Shown piece after piece: positions 51,172 to 59,444 of a DNA stretch of 64,000 nt (position 1 is its first letter; each line of letters begins with the position of its first letter). Position numbers and translations under genes: made by a program. Below the pieces are notes generated by a model. It did not search any database. It saw nothing but the letters and a program-made list of their open reading frames with translations, and had not been told where the DNA came from. Source of the stretch: CAZTTG01 sp964615935 (lineage in GTDB: Bacteria; Planctomycetota; UBA1135; GCA-002686595); the NCBI GenBank assembly GCA_964615935.1, contig CAZTTG010000002.1:62001-126000 (forward strand). Reading direction: 5' to 3'.

Positions 51172-52572
51172 TCAGCGCTCCCCGGCGCTCTCCCCGTCCG
51201 CCTCCGGGTCGGACCGCGTCCCGGGACCCTCCCTCCAGATGAGACACGCGAGCCCCGCGCCGACGAAGGCTGCCAGGCCGAACACCCTGAAGGTGAACGC
51301 GTGTCCCTGCGCCTGGATCAGGGCCCCGGCGCCCCACCCCGCCAGGCTGGCGCCGATGTAGCCCATTCCGTCGATGAAGCCGGCCGCGCCCGCGGAGCCC
51401 TCGCGCCCGCCGAAGTCCTGCGCCGCGTGGCCGACCATCAGGATGTGCGGGCCGTAGGTGCAGAAGCCCACGGCGGCCACGACCGCGACCACCAGCAGCG
51501 TGGAGTCCTGGGGGATGTAGGCGAAGAGACAGGAGAAGCCGCCCAGCAGGGCGAGAAGAGCGGCGATCACCGGGGCCCGGCGGCCGTTGAAGAAGCGGTC
51601 GGTGGCCCAGCCGGCCAGCACGGCGCCCGCCGCCCCGGCCAGCGGGTGGATGGCGAGCTTCATGACCTTCCTGAAGTTGGCCGCCAGCCCCGCGGCGGCG
51701 CCCCCCTGCGCGTCGATGAAGTCGGGCATCCAGTTGACAAAGCCGTAGCGGTTGACGTCCAGCATGAAGAACGCGCCGGCCACGACCCAGATACGCGGGT
51801 TGGTGAGGGTGGCGGCGACGTTCTCGGCCACCGTGCGCCGGCGGCGCTCCCCGCCCTCGCCCTCGCGCGAGCCGGACGAATCCGGCGCCCGATCCACCGG
51901 CGGCAGGCCGACGTCGGCGGGCTCGTCGCGGATCGTCAGGAAAAACCACAGGCCGATCGCCGCCAGGACGACCGAGGGCACCAGGAAGGCCATCCGCCAG
52001 TCACCGCTCAGGTCGGTGACCCAGTAGCCCGTCAGGAAGGTGGCCAGGAGCACCGCCGCCGCGGCTCCGAGCTGGTAGCTGGTCCCGACCAGGCCCATGG
52101 TCTTGCCGCGCCTGGCCGCCGGGAACCACTGCGCCATGACGCGCACCATGGGCGACCACCCCATGGCCTGGAAGAAGCCGTTCAGCCCCCAGAATCCGAC
52201 GATGTAGGGGAAGATCCGGTCGCCGCCCTCCGGCGAGGGCGCCGCCAGCAGGATCACCGCGAAGACCGCCAGGTTCGTCAGGACCGAGCCCAGCGCGCCC
52301 ACGGTGGAGACGACGCGCGTGCCGTAGCGGTCGCCGAGCTGCCCGTTGACGAACTGGCCGACGGCGTAGGCAACGGTCAGGGCGGTGAACACGATCCCGA
52401 ACTGCTCCGCGTCCCACGAGAAGGTCTCGCACATGCGCGTCTTGGCGACGGGCATGTTGTACCGGCAGAGGTAGTACGCGAAGTAGGTGATCCAGACCGC
52501 GCTGAAGGTGCGCGCCTGCCAGCGCCCCCTCAGGGCAGCGCTGCGATCCGCATCCTGGGCCGGAGCACTCAA
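51172..52572 (-). CDS. MFS transporter of the organophosphate:phosphate antiporter type
   Basis: A 466-residue inner-membrane carrier with twelve predicted helices. The first helix, FSAVWITYFAYYLCRYNM, is the signature of the OPA group (GlpT/UhpT/PgtP-like), and GQFVNGQLGDRYGTR is the MFS loop motif between helices 2 and 3. The group exchanges phosphate for phosphorylated sugars or glycerol 3-phosphate. TTG 52572 is the start, with GGAG four bases upstream; I see no other start that keeps helix 1. It is followed immediately by a UroD-family gene, so the pair may handle one compound. Substrate is not resolved. Confidence 0.82.
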   Translation of the reverse strand: MSAPAQDADRSAALRGRWQARTFSAVWITYFAYYLCRYNMPVAKTRMCETFSWDAEQFGIVFTALTVAYAVGQFVNGQLGDRYGTRVVSTVGALGSVLTNLAVFAVILLAAPSPEGGDRIFPYIVGFWGLNGFFQAMGWSPMVRVMAQWFPAARRGKTMGLVGTSYQLGAAAAVLLATFLTGYWVTDLSGDWRMAFLVPSVVLAAIGLWFFLTIRDEPADVGLPPVDRAPDSSGSREGEGGERRRRTVAENVAATLTNPRIWVVAGAFFMLDVNRYGFVNWMPDFIDAQGGAAAGLAANFRKVMKLAIHPLAGAAGAVLAGWATDRFFNGRRAPVIAALLALLGGFSCLFAYIPQDSTLLVVAVVAAVGFCTYGPHILMVGHAAQDFGGREGSAGAAGFIDGMGYIGASLAGWGAGALIQAQGHAFTFRVFGLAAFVGAGLACLIWREGPGTRSDPEADGESAGER

Positions 52573-52710
52573 TCCGCGCTCCGCCTGGGGGTCTTCCGGT
52601 GGGCTTGGTGCTGGTCCACGGCTGGGTTCCGGCGCTCACCGGCTCCTCGGCAATCCTCGGCGCTGCGGCGATCGGCGTCAAGGGCACGTCGATGCCCTGC
52701 CGTGCCGTGC

Positions 52711-52716
52711 TAGGAT
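52711..52716 (+). promoter_or_regulatory. Candidate -10 box TAGGAT for the sulfatase gene
   Basis: TAGGAT lies 34 bases before ATG 52751, followed by GATGCCCTCGC. Earlier in-frame ATGs at 52715 and 52718 overlap it and are therefore unlikely starts. The 178-base divergent gap with the transporter shows no other clear signal. Confidence 0.35.
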
Positions 52717-52750
52717 GATGCCCTCGCTTCTCCTCTCGAGGGGGGTCCGA

Positions 52751-54292
52751 ATGACCGTCGCCACCTTCGCGCTCGCTTGCCTCCTCCAGAAGGCTTCGGT
52801 GCCCGCCAGTGCGGAGGATGCTGCGCTCCCCAACGTCGTCATCCTCTACGCGGACGACCTCGGATACGGCGATCTCGGCTGCTACGGCGCGACCCAGCTC
52901 GAGACCCCGAACCTCGACCGGCTGGCGCGCGAGGGCCGCCGGTTCACCGACGCGCACTCGGCCTCGGCGGTGTGCACGCCGTCGCGCTACGCCCTGCTCA
53001 CCGGGCGGTATCCCTTTCGAGAGAGCCTCTACGCGCCCGTCTTCCACGAGTCGGGACTGGTCGTCGACCCGGATCGGCTGACCATCGCGGACCTCATGAA
53101 GGAGGCCGGCTACGTAACCGCCTGCATCGGCAAGTGGCACCTCGGCTTCGGGGCGGACTCACCCGACTGGAACGGCGAGCTGCAACCGGGGCCGCTGGAG
53201 GTCGGCTTCGACCGCTACTTCGGGGTCCCCGTGGTCAACAGCCACCCGCCCTTCGTCTGGGTCGAGGGCCATCGCGTCGTTGGGCTCGATCCCGGCGATC
53301 CGCTCGTGCCCGGCCGGAGGGCGGAGACGCGGGAGCACCCCGAGAAGTTCGGCCTCGGGCTCCTCGGCGGGGCCGCGGCCGCCCACGCGCTCTACGACGA
53401 CGAGCGGGTGGCGACGAGGCTGACCGAGGAGGCGGTGGCGTGGCTCCGCGAGCCGCGCGACGCGCCCTTCTTCCTCTACCTGGCCACGACCAACGTCCAC
53501 CACCCGTTCACTCCCCACCCTCGCTTCCGCGGTACGAGCGAGTGCGGCCGGTACGGCGACTTCGTCCACGAGCTCGACTGGATGGTCGGCGAGGTCCTGG
53601 CGACGCTCGACGAGCTGGGAGTCGCGGAGGACACCCTGGTCCTCTTCACCAGCGACAACGGCGGCATGCTGAACCAGGGGGGCCAGGACGCCTGGCGGGC
53701 GGGGCACCGGCTGAACGGCGAGCTACTCGGCTTCAAGTTCGACGCCTGGGAGGGCGGCCACCGGGTCCCCTTCCTCGTCCGCTGGCCGGGCCGGGTCGAG
53801 GCGGGCTCGGTCTCGCACCAGCTCCTGGGGCAGGTGGACGTGCTCGCCACCCTCGCCGCTCTGATCGGGCGCGAGCTCGGCGAGGACGAGGGCGAGGATA
53901 GCTTCGACATGCTGCCGGCGCTGACCGGTGATCCGGAGGCCTCCCTCCGCGACCACCTCGTGGTGGCTGCCGAGCACGCCACCCATCTCGCCTTGCGCCG
54001 GGACCGCTGGGTTTGGATCGGCGCTCGCGGCGGCGGCGGCTCCACGGCCAGCCTGCCCGGCGACCACGGCTTCGGCGGGCCCGCGGCCTTCGAATTCACG
54101 GGACGGGAGAACAGCGACATCGCCAAGGGTCGCCTCCGCCCCGACGCTCCCCCCGAGCAGCTCTACGACCTCGAAGCCGACCTCTCTCAGCGCACGAACA
54201 CGATCCGCGACCACCCCGAGATCGCAGAGGAGATGAGGCGAACGTTGGAGGCCATTCGCCGCTCGGACGGCACCCGCACCGGCACCCACTAG
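52751..54292 (+). CDS. Exported type I sulfatase (arylsulfatase family)
   Basis: Removes sulfate esters, probably from a polysaccharide. The 513-residue protein has a signal peptide (about 1-21). C75-T-P-S-R is the formylglycine modification site, inside SAVCTPSRYALLTGRYP; metal ligands are in LYADDLGYGD and LFTSDNGG; IGKWHLG and VHHPFTPHP complete the active site. It needs a formylglycine-generating enzyme, not present here. ATG 52751 is chosen over earlier ATGs because GGGGGG precedes it and the earlier ones overlap a likely -10. It is convergent with the SnoaL-S41 gene. The glycosidases around it make a sulfated glycan a likely substrate. Confidence 0.9.
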   Translation: MTVATFALACLLQKASVPASAEDAALPNVVILYADDLGYGDLGCYGATQLETPNLDRLAREGRRFTDAHSASAVCTPSRYALLTGRYPFRESLYAPVFHESGLVVDPDRLTIADLMKEAGYVTACIGKWHLGFGADSPDWNGELQPGPLEVGFDRYFGVPVVNSHPPFVWVEGHRVVGLDPGDPLVPGRRAETREHPEKFGLGLLGGAAAAHALYDDERVATRLTEEAVAWLREPRDAPFFLYLATTNVHHPFTPHPRFRGTSECGRYGDFVHELDWMVGEVLATLDELGVAEDTLVLFTSDNGGMLNQGGQDAWRAGHRLNGELLGFKFDAWEGGHRVPFLVRWPGRVEAGSVSHQLLGQVDVLATLAALIGRELGEDEGEDSFDMLPALTGDPEASLRDHLVVAAEHATHLALRRDRWVWIGARGGGGSTASLPGDHGFGGPAAFEFTGRENSDIAKGRLRPDAPPEQLYDLEADLSQRTNTIRDHPEIAEEMRRTLEAIRRSDGTRTGTH

Positions 54293-54299
54293 AGCCGCG

Positions 54300-54340
54300 G
54301 AAGCCGATAGCCGATCCTGCGAATCGGTCCCTCCGGCTTC
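54300..54340. terminator. Nested hairpin between convergent genes
   Basis: GAAGCCG (54300-54306) pairs with CGGCTTC (54334-54340), and inside CCGAT (54311-54315) pairs with ATCGG (54323-54327). It lies between stops at 54292 (plus) and 54339 (minus), a good bidirectional terminator position, although without a T-run. Confidence 0.45.
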
Positions 54341-55895
54341 AGCGGTCCTCGCGCACCAGCTTCAACGCCACCTCCATCTCCACATCGAGGTCCGCTAGCA
54401 TGCCCCAGACCGTACGGCGGACATCGTGGTCGGGCTGGACGCCGACGCCTGGCGGCAGGCTGGTGACGGCGGCCAGATAGGTGGTGCGCGCGATCTTCAC
54501 GCGGAGGCCCGTGGCGGGGAGCTCGATCTCCTTCGAATTGTCGTTGCAGGTGAAGGTGGCGCCCGAAGGCTGGCCGATCATCTCCACCCGACCCTGCTGC
54601 TTCAGGAGCGAGAGCACGTGGCCGGCGGTCGAGGTGTTGCGACCGCCGATCAGGACGAAGACCCGACCGCGGAAGCGGTGTTCGGCTGGCTCGCGGGGAC
54701 GGGTGAACGCTCGCAGGGCGAAGGCGTCGAGGGGCGAGTTCTCTTCGGGATCGAAGCAGAAGTAGGTGAACGGCTCCTCGGCGAGGTAGGAAACCAGGAG
54801 CGCTCCCTGCGAGGGCTCACCCCCCGGGTTCTGGCGCAGGTCCACGATCAGATTGCCGATGGCCTTCTCCTCGAGGCGGGTGAAGAAGCCCTCGAGCTCG
54901 CGGGTGAAGCGCTCCTCGTCGGGCGGGCCGAAGGTCGGGTGGACGAGGATGGCCAGGTTCTCCTCGGGAAGAATCCGGGTCTCCAGCACGTGGCTCGGCC
55001 AGGGCGGGAGCTCGGGGCCGCGCGCCTCCACTGCCACCCTCCACTGCTCGTAGCCCAGCGCGGGGACCGAGAGGTCGTGCACCTCCTCGGAGCCGTGCGG
55101 CCGCACCCGGAGACCGAAGCGCTCCGGGCTGCCGAAGCAGATGGCGTGGTGCAAGTGGAAGCGGAAGTTCACCTCCCACAGCTTCTGGCTCTCGATCCCG
55201 CCGTCGGAGGGAACGCTGGCCATGAGCCGCGAGATCAGCTCGGCCGCGCTCAGATCACCGATTCGCAGGATCTCGGCGCCGGGCGCGAGGAGGGCGCGCT
55301 CTCGCGACTCGTCGAGGTAGCAGGTCCGCACGTAGAGCCGGCCGTCGATCACCTGGGGATCGACCGGCAGGAACGTCGCGGAGCGAAGACGCGCCATGTA
55401 GTGCGGAACCGGGAGCTGGATGCGGGTGTGGACGCAGTGGACGCGGGCGACGAGGGGAGCGATCAGCGTCTCGAGCTCAAGCGGCGTCATGGGCCCGTCG
55501 ATGCGCGCCAGGGTCTCGTCGAACAGGTGGTCCAGGTCCTCCTTCGTCTCGTAGACGTAGAGCGCGGGGTGCCAGTCCTCGAGAGTCTTCCGCAGCAGCG
55601 CGAAGTCCTCGCGCAGCGCGGCCGGCTCCACGGGCGTGAGGAAGGGGCCCGGACCCGCGATGAGGTCGAGCGCGTCGTTGGGAACGAGGAAGACCAGGTC
55701 GTGGTGGACGCACTTCCACCCCTCCTCCTCCCGCCGCATGAGCCCCGAGCCGCGCAGCACGCACAGCCCCGGCTTCTCCACCAGGGAGTCGAACCAGGCG
55801 AAGCGGCCGTCCGCGGCCTCGGTGAGGTGGAGGACGCGGAGCTTCGTTTCGAGTCCCATCCCGGCGGCGAACCGGGGCTCCAGCAGCTCGCGCAC
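54339..55895 (-). CDS. S41-family peptidase, 3' part after in-frame TAG (end of second SnoaL-like domain plus S41 domain)
   Basis: The larger part of a gene whose 5' part lies at 55908-56558 in the same frame. Residues 1-78 finish a SnoaL-like domain (ADGRFAWFDSLVEKPG, VHHDLVFLVPNDALDLI). From about 90 comes a helical region and then a tail-specific-protease-like domain with NLIVDLRQNPGG and GGRNTSTAGHVLSLLKQQG, the latter with the likely catalytic Ser, then IGQPSGATF. The GTG at 55895 only appears to be a start because of the TAG five codons earlier; it would leave half a domain and no signal peptide. It is the last gene of the long minus-strand operon and convergent with the sulfatase gene. 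Confidence 0.75.
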   Translation of the reverse strand: MRELLEPRFAAGMGLETKLRVLHLTEAADGRFAWFDSLVEKPGLCVLRGSGLMRREEEGWKCVHHDLVFLVPNDALDLIAGPGPFLTPVEPAALREDFALLRKTLEDWHPALYVYETKEDLDHLFDETLARIDGPMTPLELETLIAPLVARVHCVHTRIQLPVPHYMARLRSATFLPVDPQVIDGRLYVRTCYLDESRERALLAPGAEILRIGDLSAAELISRLMASVPSDGGIESQKLWEVNFRFHLHHAICFGSPERFGLRVRPHGSEEVHDLSVPALGYEQWRVAVEARGPELPPWPSHVLETRILPEENLAILVHPTFGPPDEERFTRELEGFFTRLEEKAIGNLIVDLRQNPGGEPSQGALLVSYLAEEPFTYFCFDPEENSPLDAFALRAFTRPREPAEHRFRGRVFVLIGGRNTSTAGHVLSLLKQQGRVEMIGQPSGATFTCNDNSKEIELPATGLRVKIARTTYLAAVTSLPPGVGVQPDHDVRRTVWGMLADLDVEMEVALKLVREDR

Positions 55896-55907
55896 CTCGG
55901 AGCGCGT

Positions 55908-55910
55908 CTA
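55908..55910 (-). other. In-frame TAG interrupting the SnoaL-S41 gene
   Basis: The minus strand reads GAC GTG CAC GAG CGC TAG ACG CGC TCC GAG. The first SnoaL-like domain of the same protein has GERFTVEEF where this one has HER-TAG-TRSEV, so the lost codon was probably aromatic (TGG to TAG). Confidence 0.85.
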
Positions 55911-56558
55911 GCGCTCGTGCACGTCGGTCCCCAGCATCACGGCGTCCTCGGCCAAGTGGTCGAGATAGCCCTCCAGGTCCGCCTCCGCGCCTGCCCGATA
56001 GAGCCCCTCCAGCGCCACGGCGACCTCGGAGCCGGCCGGAATCGACCTCCTCGGCCTCGGGAGCACCTCACGGATCTCTGCCGCCAGCTCCAGTGCACGA
56101 TCGTTGGGCACGGGGAAGGCGGCGCAGACCTGGACGAGCTTCCAGCCCGCCTCACCTCGGCGCAGCACGCCGCTCGTCCGGAACTCCGCCCCGTTCTCTC
56201 GTCTCAGCTTCTCGTCGAACCAGGCCGTCGTGCCGTCCTCGGAGATCCCGACGTTCTGCTCGTACGGGACGGTCTTCCATCCGGTCCCGCCCGAGAACAC
56301 CGGCAGCACCAGCGCCCGGAACTCCTCGACCGTGAAGCGCTCCCCGGGCGCGGAGCCCAGGATGACCGCGTCCTCGCGGAAGCAGCCGAAGTACCGGTCC
56401 CCGTCCGCCTCGGCCGCGGCGGCGTGGAAGTCGGTGAGCAGGGCCTCGACCTCGGCGCGGAGGCGGTCGGCTTCCGTAGGCTCCTGTGCGGAGACCGCGC
56501 CCTGGAGCAGGATGAGGCCGAGCAGGAGTCGGGGAACCAGGCGAGAGATGGTCAGCAC
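55908..56558 (-). CDS. Exported SnoaL-like protein, 5' part before in-frame TAG
   Basis: 216 residues starting with GTG (GAGGAGG six bases upstream) and a signal peptide ending near QGAVSAQ. A complete SnoaL-like domain covers about 30-150 (LLTDFHAAAAEADGDRYFGC, DAVILGSAPGERFTVEEF, GWKLVQVCAAFPVPND), and the start of a second follows (ALEGLYRAGAEADLEGYLDH, EDAVMLGTDVHER), cut by TAG. The frame continues in the S41 part. The whole gene would be about 740 codons: signal, two SnoaL-like domains, S41 peptidase. SnoaL-like domains bind small ligands or act as enzymes in other proteins; here they may be binding modules. It follows the TPR lipoprotein gene by 37 bases. Confidence 0.7.
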   Translation of the reverse strand: MLTISRLVPRLLLGLILLQGAVSAQEPTEADRLRAEVEALLTDFHAAAAEADGDRYFGCFREDAVILGSAPGERFTVEEFRALVLPVFSGGTGWKTVPYEQNVGISEDGTTAWFDEKLRRENGAEFRTSGVLRRGEAGWKLVQVCAAFPVPNDRALELAAEIREVLPRPRRSIPAGSEVAVALEGLYRAGAEADLEGYLDHLAEDAVMLGTDVHER

Positions 56559-56595
56559 GATGTCCTCCTCGGTTCGCGGCCGGCCCTGGGCCGGC

Positions 56596-57519
56596 CTACT
56601 CCAGTCCGCGCGCGAGATCCGCCTCGGCGGCGATGTGACCGAAGGCCGCCCAGCGCCCCTCCTCGAGGATGGCCTCGAAGATCTCGCGGGCCTTCTTCGT
56701 CCGCCCTTCGGCGAGGTGCCAGTTGCCCAGGCCGTAGGCCGTGGCCGCGTTCATGATCGCCCCGTGCTCCGCACCGATCAGCGAAGCCTCGTCGATCTCC
56801 CCCCTGTAGAAGAGGCAGAGCTGGTGGTAGGCCATATTCTCGATGACGTCCATGCCGGCGTCGATCGACTCGAGGGCAGCCGCGGCCTCGTCGTCCCGAC
56901 CCAGCCTCCGCAGCGCCATGTACAGCCAGTGCGCAGTCGAGACGAGGTTGTCCGGACGATCCGAGGCCTCCAGACAGCGCCGGTAGGCGCCCACCGCTTC
57001 CTCGTACTCGCCCTTCAGGTAGTGGGCCAGGCCGAGGTGGTACCAGACGTTGGTGTGCAGCGAACTGACCGGGATGTTGCGGGCGTTCGGCATCCCATCC
57101 GGCTCGATCTCGTCCGGCTGGCCCTCGATCAGCTCGGCGGCTCGCTCGAAGTCGGCGATGGCGCGGTCGAGCCGTCGGGTCGATATGTAGCGATGGCCGC
57201 GGTGTCGATAGAGCCGGGCGTCCTCGGGCCAGACCTCGATCGCTTGGGTGTAGATCGCGATGGCCTCCCCGTACAGACCAAGATAGGCCGCCCGCCGCCC
57301 GTACCAGATGGCGCTCTCGACGTCCCCGGAATCCTCCAGGTAGTCAAGCTTGGCTCGCTCGTACTTCTCCAGGGCATCGGCCGACGGCTCCGGGCGATGG
57401 AGCGGCTCGCCGAGGAAGGAGATGGCATCGGGCGCCTTGGTGCGGGGTGGGTTCTCCCACTCCAGGCAGGAGGCGACGAACGCCAGGGATCCGAGCAGAA
57501 GGGTGATTCGCAGGTTCAT
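56596..57519 (-). CDS. TPR-repeat lipoprotein
   Basis: A 307-residue lipoprotein (AFVASC, Cys18) with at least four tetratricopeptide repeats: AIWYGRRAAYLGLYGEAIAI, LYRHRGHRYISTRRLDRAIA, VWYHLGLAHYLKGEYEEAVG and THWLYMALRRLGRDDEAAAA-like (here AHWLYMALRRLGRDDEAAAA). TPR proteins serve as scaffolds for protein interaction. ATG 57519 has GAGGAGGAG five bases upstream. It lies 16 bases after the FAD-oxidoreductase stop and 37 before the SnoaL gene, so it is part of the long minus-strand operon. It might be an assembly factor for the surface enzymes. No enzyme motif is present. Confidence 0.78.
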   Translation of the reverse strand: MNLRITLLLGSLAFVASCLEWENPPRTKAPDAISFLGEPLHRPEPSADALEKYERAKLDYLEDSGDVESAIWYGRRAAYLGLYGEAIAIYTQAIEVWPEDARLYRHRGHRYISTRRLDRAIADFERAAELIEGQPDEIEPDGMPNARNIPVSSLHTNVWYHLGLAHYLKGEYEEAVGAYRRCLEASDRPDNLVSTAHWLYMALRRLGRDDEAAAALESIDAGMDVIENMAYHQLCLFYRGEIDEASLIGAEHGAIMNAATAYGLGNWHLAEGRTKKAREIFEAILEEGRWAAFGHIAAEADLARGLE

Positions 57520-57535
57520 TCCGGCTCCTCCTCGT

Positions 57536-59434
57536 TCAGCTCACCTCGAAACCGAACAGGTGGATCTTCTCGTAGCCCCACGACCGGCGCGAGGCGAGGC
57601 GCACGGCCCGGGTCTCGATCCCCAGGGGCAGCTTCACAAGGCGCTGGTGGTTCTCGCGGACCTCGTGGACGGCGCGCCAGCGGCCGCCCTCCTCCTCGAC
57701 CAGCAGGTCGAAGTCCCGGCAGAGCCGCCTGGGGAAGGGAGCCCGATGGCCCTTCTTCGGCCAGCTGTGGGGCATGGTCTTGTCGAAGGGCAGGTAGGTG
57801 TCGAAGACCAAGCGGGCGCGCTCGAGCCGGCGGGGCTCGTCGAAGCGGTACTCCACCCAGGCCTCGGGATCGCCCCACCAGCCGTTGTCCTCCTCGCCGA
57901 GGGTGCGATCGATCCCGTTGCGCAAGGGCTCGGGGTCGCCGGTCGAGGCGGTCAGGCGGGCCTCGGCGGAGATCGCCGGGATGGGCCGCAGGAGGCCCGG
58001 GAGCCAGCAGTCGTCGTCCATCAGCGCCGCCTGCAGCTCGCCCGTCCGATCCCGACCGACCTGGCGCGGGCTCAGGCCGTGCCGTATGGCCAGCGCCGCG
58101 GCCGTGCCCGCCGCCTGGCCGAGGAGCGCGCAGGTCGCCATGACCCGCGTGGAGCTCAGGCCGAGGTGGGTGGCGGAGATGTTGCGGCCGGCGAACAGCA
58201 GGTTCTCGACGTTGCGCGAGTAGAGGCTGCGATACGGGATGCCGTAGGGCGAGGGGGCCGGGTGGTGCCGCGTGGGCGGTCCCTGGTGCCGGATCCCGCC
58301 GGGCGGGTGGTCGTCCATGGTCCAGCCGCCGTAGGCCACGATGTCCTCGAAGCGGCCACCCGCCTCGATGTCGTTCTGGGTGAGCACGTGGTCGCCGATG
58401 TAGCGGACGTTCTCGCGCTTGCCCGGCAGGGCCCCGATCCAGTCCAGCTCCCAGCCGTGCCCGCGGCCGTCGGGGTGGTTCTTGATGTAGGCCCAGATGC
58501 CGAGGGCGATGCGCAGGAGCTCGTCGCGGATCTCCTCGGCGTCGGCGATGGTGTCCTGCTCCCCGCCGATCTCCAGCCACCAGAAGTTGCCGGACGGATG
58601 GAGGCTGCGGTGCGGCAGGTCGCCGTCCTCGTAGCGGTGGGCCCAGGTCGGGGGCACGAAGGGTACGTGCTCGTCGACCTCGCGGAGCTGGATGAGGATC
58701 GAATTCCCCATGGTCTTCGCGTCCGGCCGCAGCGGCGCGTGGGACTCGTCGTGCTCGCCCCGCGCCTCGCGGCCCCGGCGGTGCTCCGCCCCGCAGACCC
58801 GCAGGACCGAGTCCCCCGAGCAGTCGGCGAAGAGGCTCGCCTCCACCGAGTGCCACCGCTGGCTCGTGGTCTGCCAGCCGCGGACGCTCCGGATGCGGCC
58901 CTCCTCGGCGAACACCCCGTTGCAGGAGCAGTTGAGCAGTAGCTCCAGGCCGGGCTGCATGCGCGCCGTCTCGTAGAGCACCGTGTCCCAGATGGAGAAC
59001 TTCAGGCCCGGGTTGCGCCAGCAGTTCTCCATGTGGATCTCCTCCAGGATCCCGGCCTCCTTGTTCTCCGCCCCGTGGGCGCCGCGCACGTGCATGCGGA
59101 TCTCGGAGGAGGCGTTGCCGCCCAGCACCGCCCGGTCCTGCATGAGGACCACCCGCGCGCCGCGCCGCGCCGCGGCCACGGCCGCGCAGAGCCCGGCCAG
59201 ACCGCCGCCGACAACGGTCAGGTCGGCCTCGTGGCGGACGACCTCGAAGGGGGTCGGCTCCGGGTCCGCGGAGGAAGAGGGAGGAGCGGGCTCGCCCGGC
59301 GTGATCGCCGCCCTCCCGGCCGGCACCGACGAGGGCGTTCCGACGGCCCGCAGGGGGAGGCTGAACGAGAGGGCGCCGGCCGCACCCAGCCCCCGGACGA
59401 AGTAGCGCCGGCTCACGCGGGGAACGTCGCTCAT
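57536..59434 (-). CDS. Tat-exported FAD-dependent oxidoreductase
   Basis: A 632-residue flavoprotein with a twin-arginine signal (R9-R10 in SRRYFVRG), so it folds with FAD before export. The dinucleotide motif VVGGGLAGLCAAVAAARRGA starts near residue 73, MQDRAVLGGNASSEIRMHV follows, and LFAGRNISATHLGLSSTRVM is the typical FAD_oxidored family distal motif. The C-terminal part has a beta-rich discoidin-like stretch (WVEYRFDEPRRLERARLVF). This family is common in polysaccharide-degradation loci of planctomycetes; the substrate is generally thought to be a sugar or uronate, but not proven. It sits 10 bases after the SSS transporter stop. Confidence 0.82.
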   Translation of the reverse strand: MSDVPRVSRRYFVRGLGAAGALSFSLPLRAVGTPSSVPAGRAAITPGEPAPPSSSADPEPTPFEVVRHEADLTVVGGGLAGLCAAVAAARRGARVVLMQDRAVLGGNASSEIRMHVRGAHGAENKEAGILEEIHMENCWRNPGLKFSIWDTVLYETARMQPGLELLLNCSCNGVFAEEGRIRSVRGWQTTSQRWHSVEASLFADCSGDSVLRVCGAEHRRGREARGEHDESHAPLRPDAKTMGNSILIQLREVDEHVPFVPPTWAHRYEDGDLPHRSLHPSGNFWWLEIGGEQDTIADAEEIRDELLRIALGIWAYIKNHPDGRGHGWELDWIGALPGKRENVRYIGDHVLTQNDIEAGGRFEDIVAYGGWTMDDHPPGGIRHQGPPTRHHPAPSPYGIPYRSLYSRNVENLLFAGRNISATHLGLSSTRVMATCALLGQAAGTAAALAIRHGLSPRQVGRDRTGELQAALMDDDCWLPGLLRPIPAISAEARLTASTGDPEPLRNGIDRTLGEEDNGWWGDPEAWVEYRFDEPRRLERARLVFDTYLPFDKTMPHSWPKKGHRAPFPRRLCRDFDLLVEEEGGRWRAVHEVRENHQRLVKLPLGIETRAVRLASRRSWGYEKIHLFGFEVS

Positions 59435-59444
59435 GGTCGTCTCC

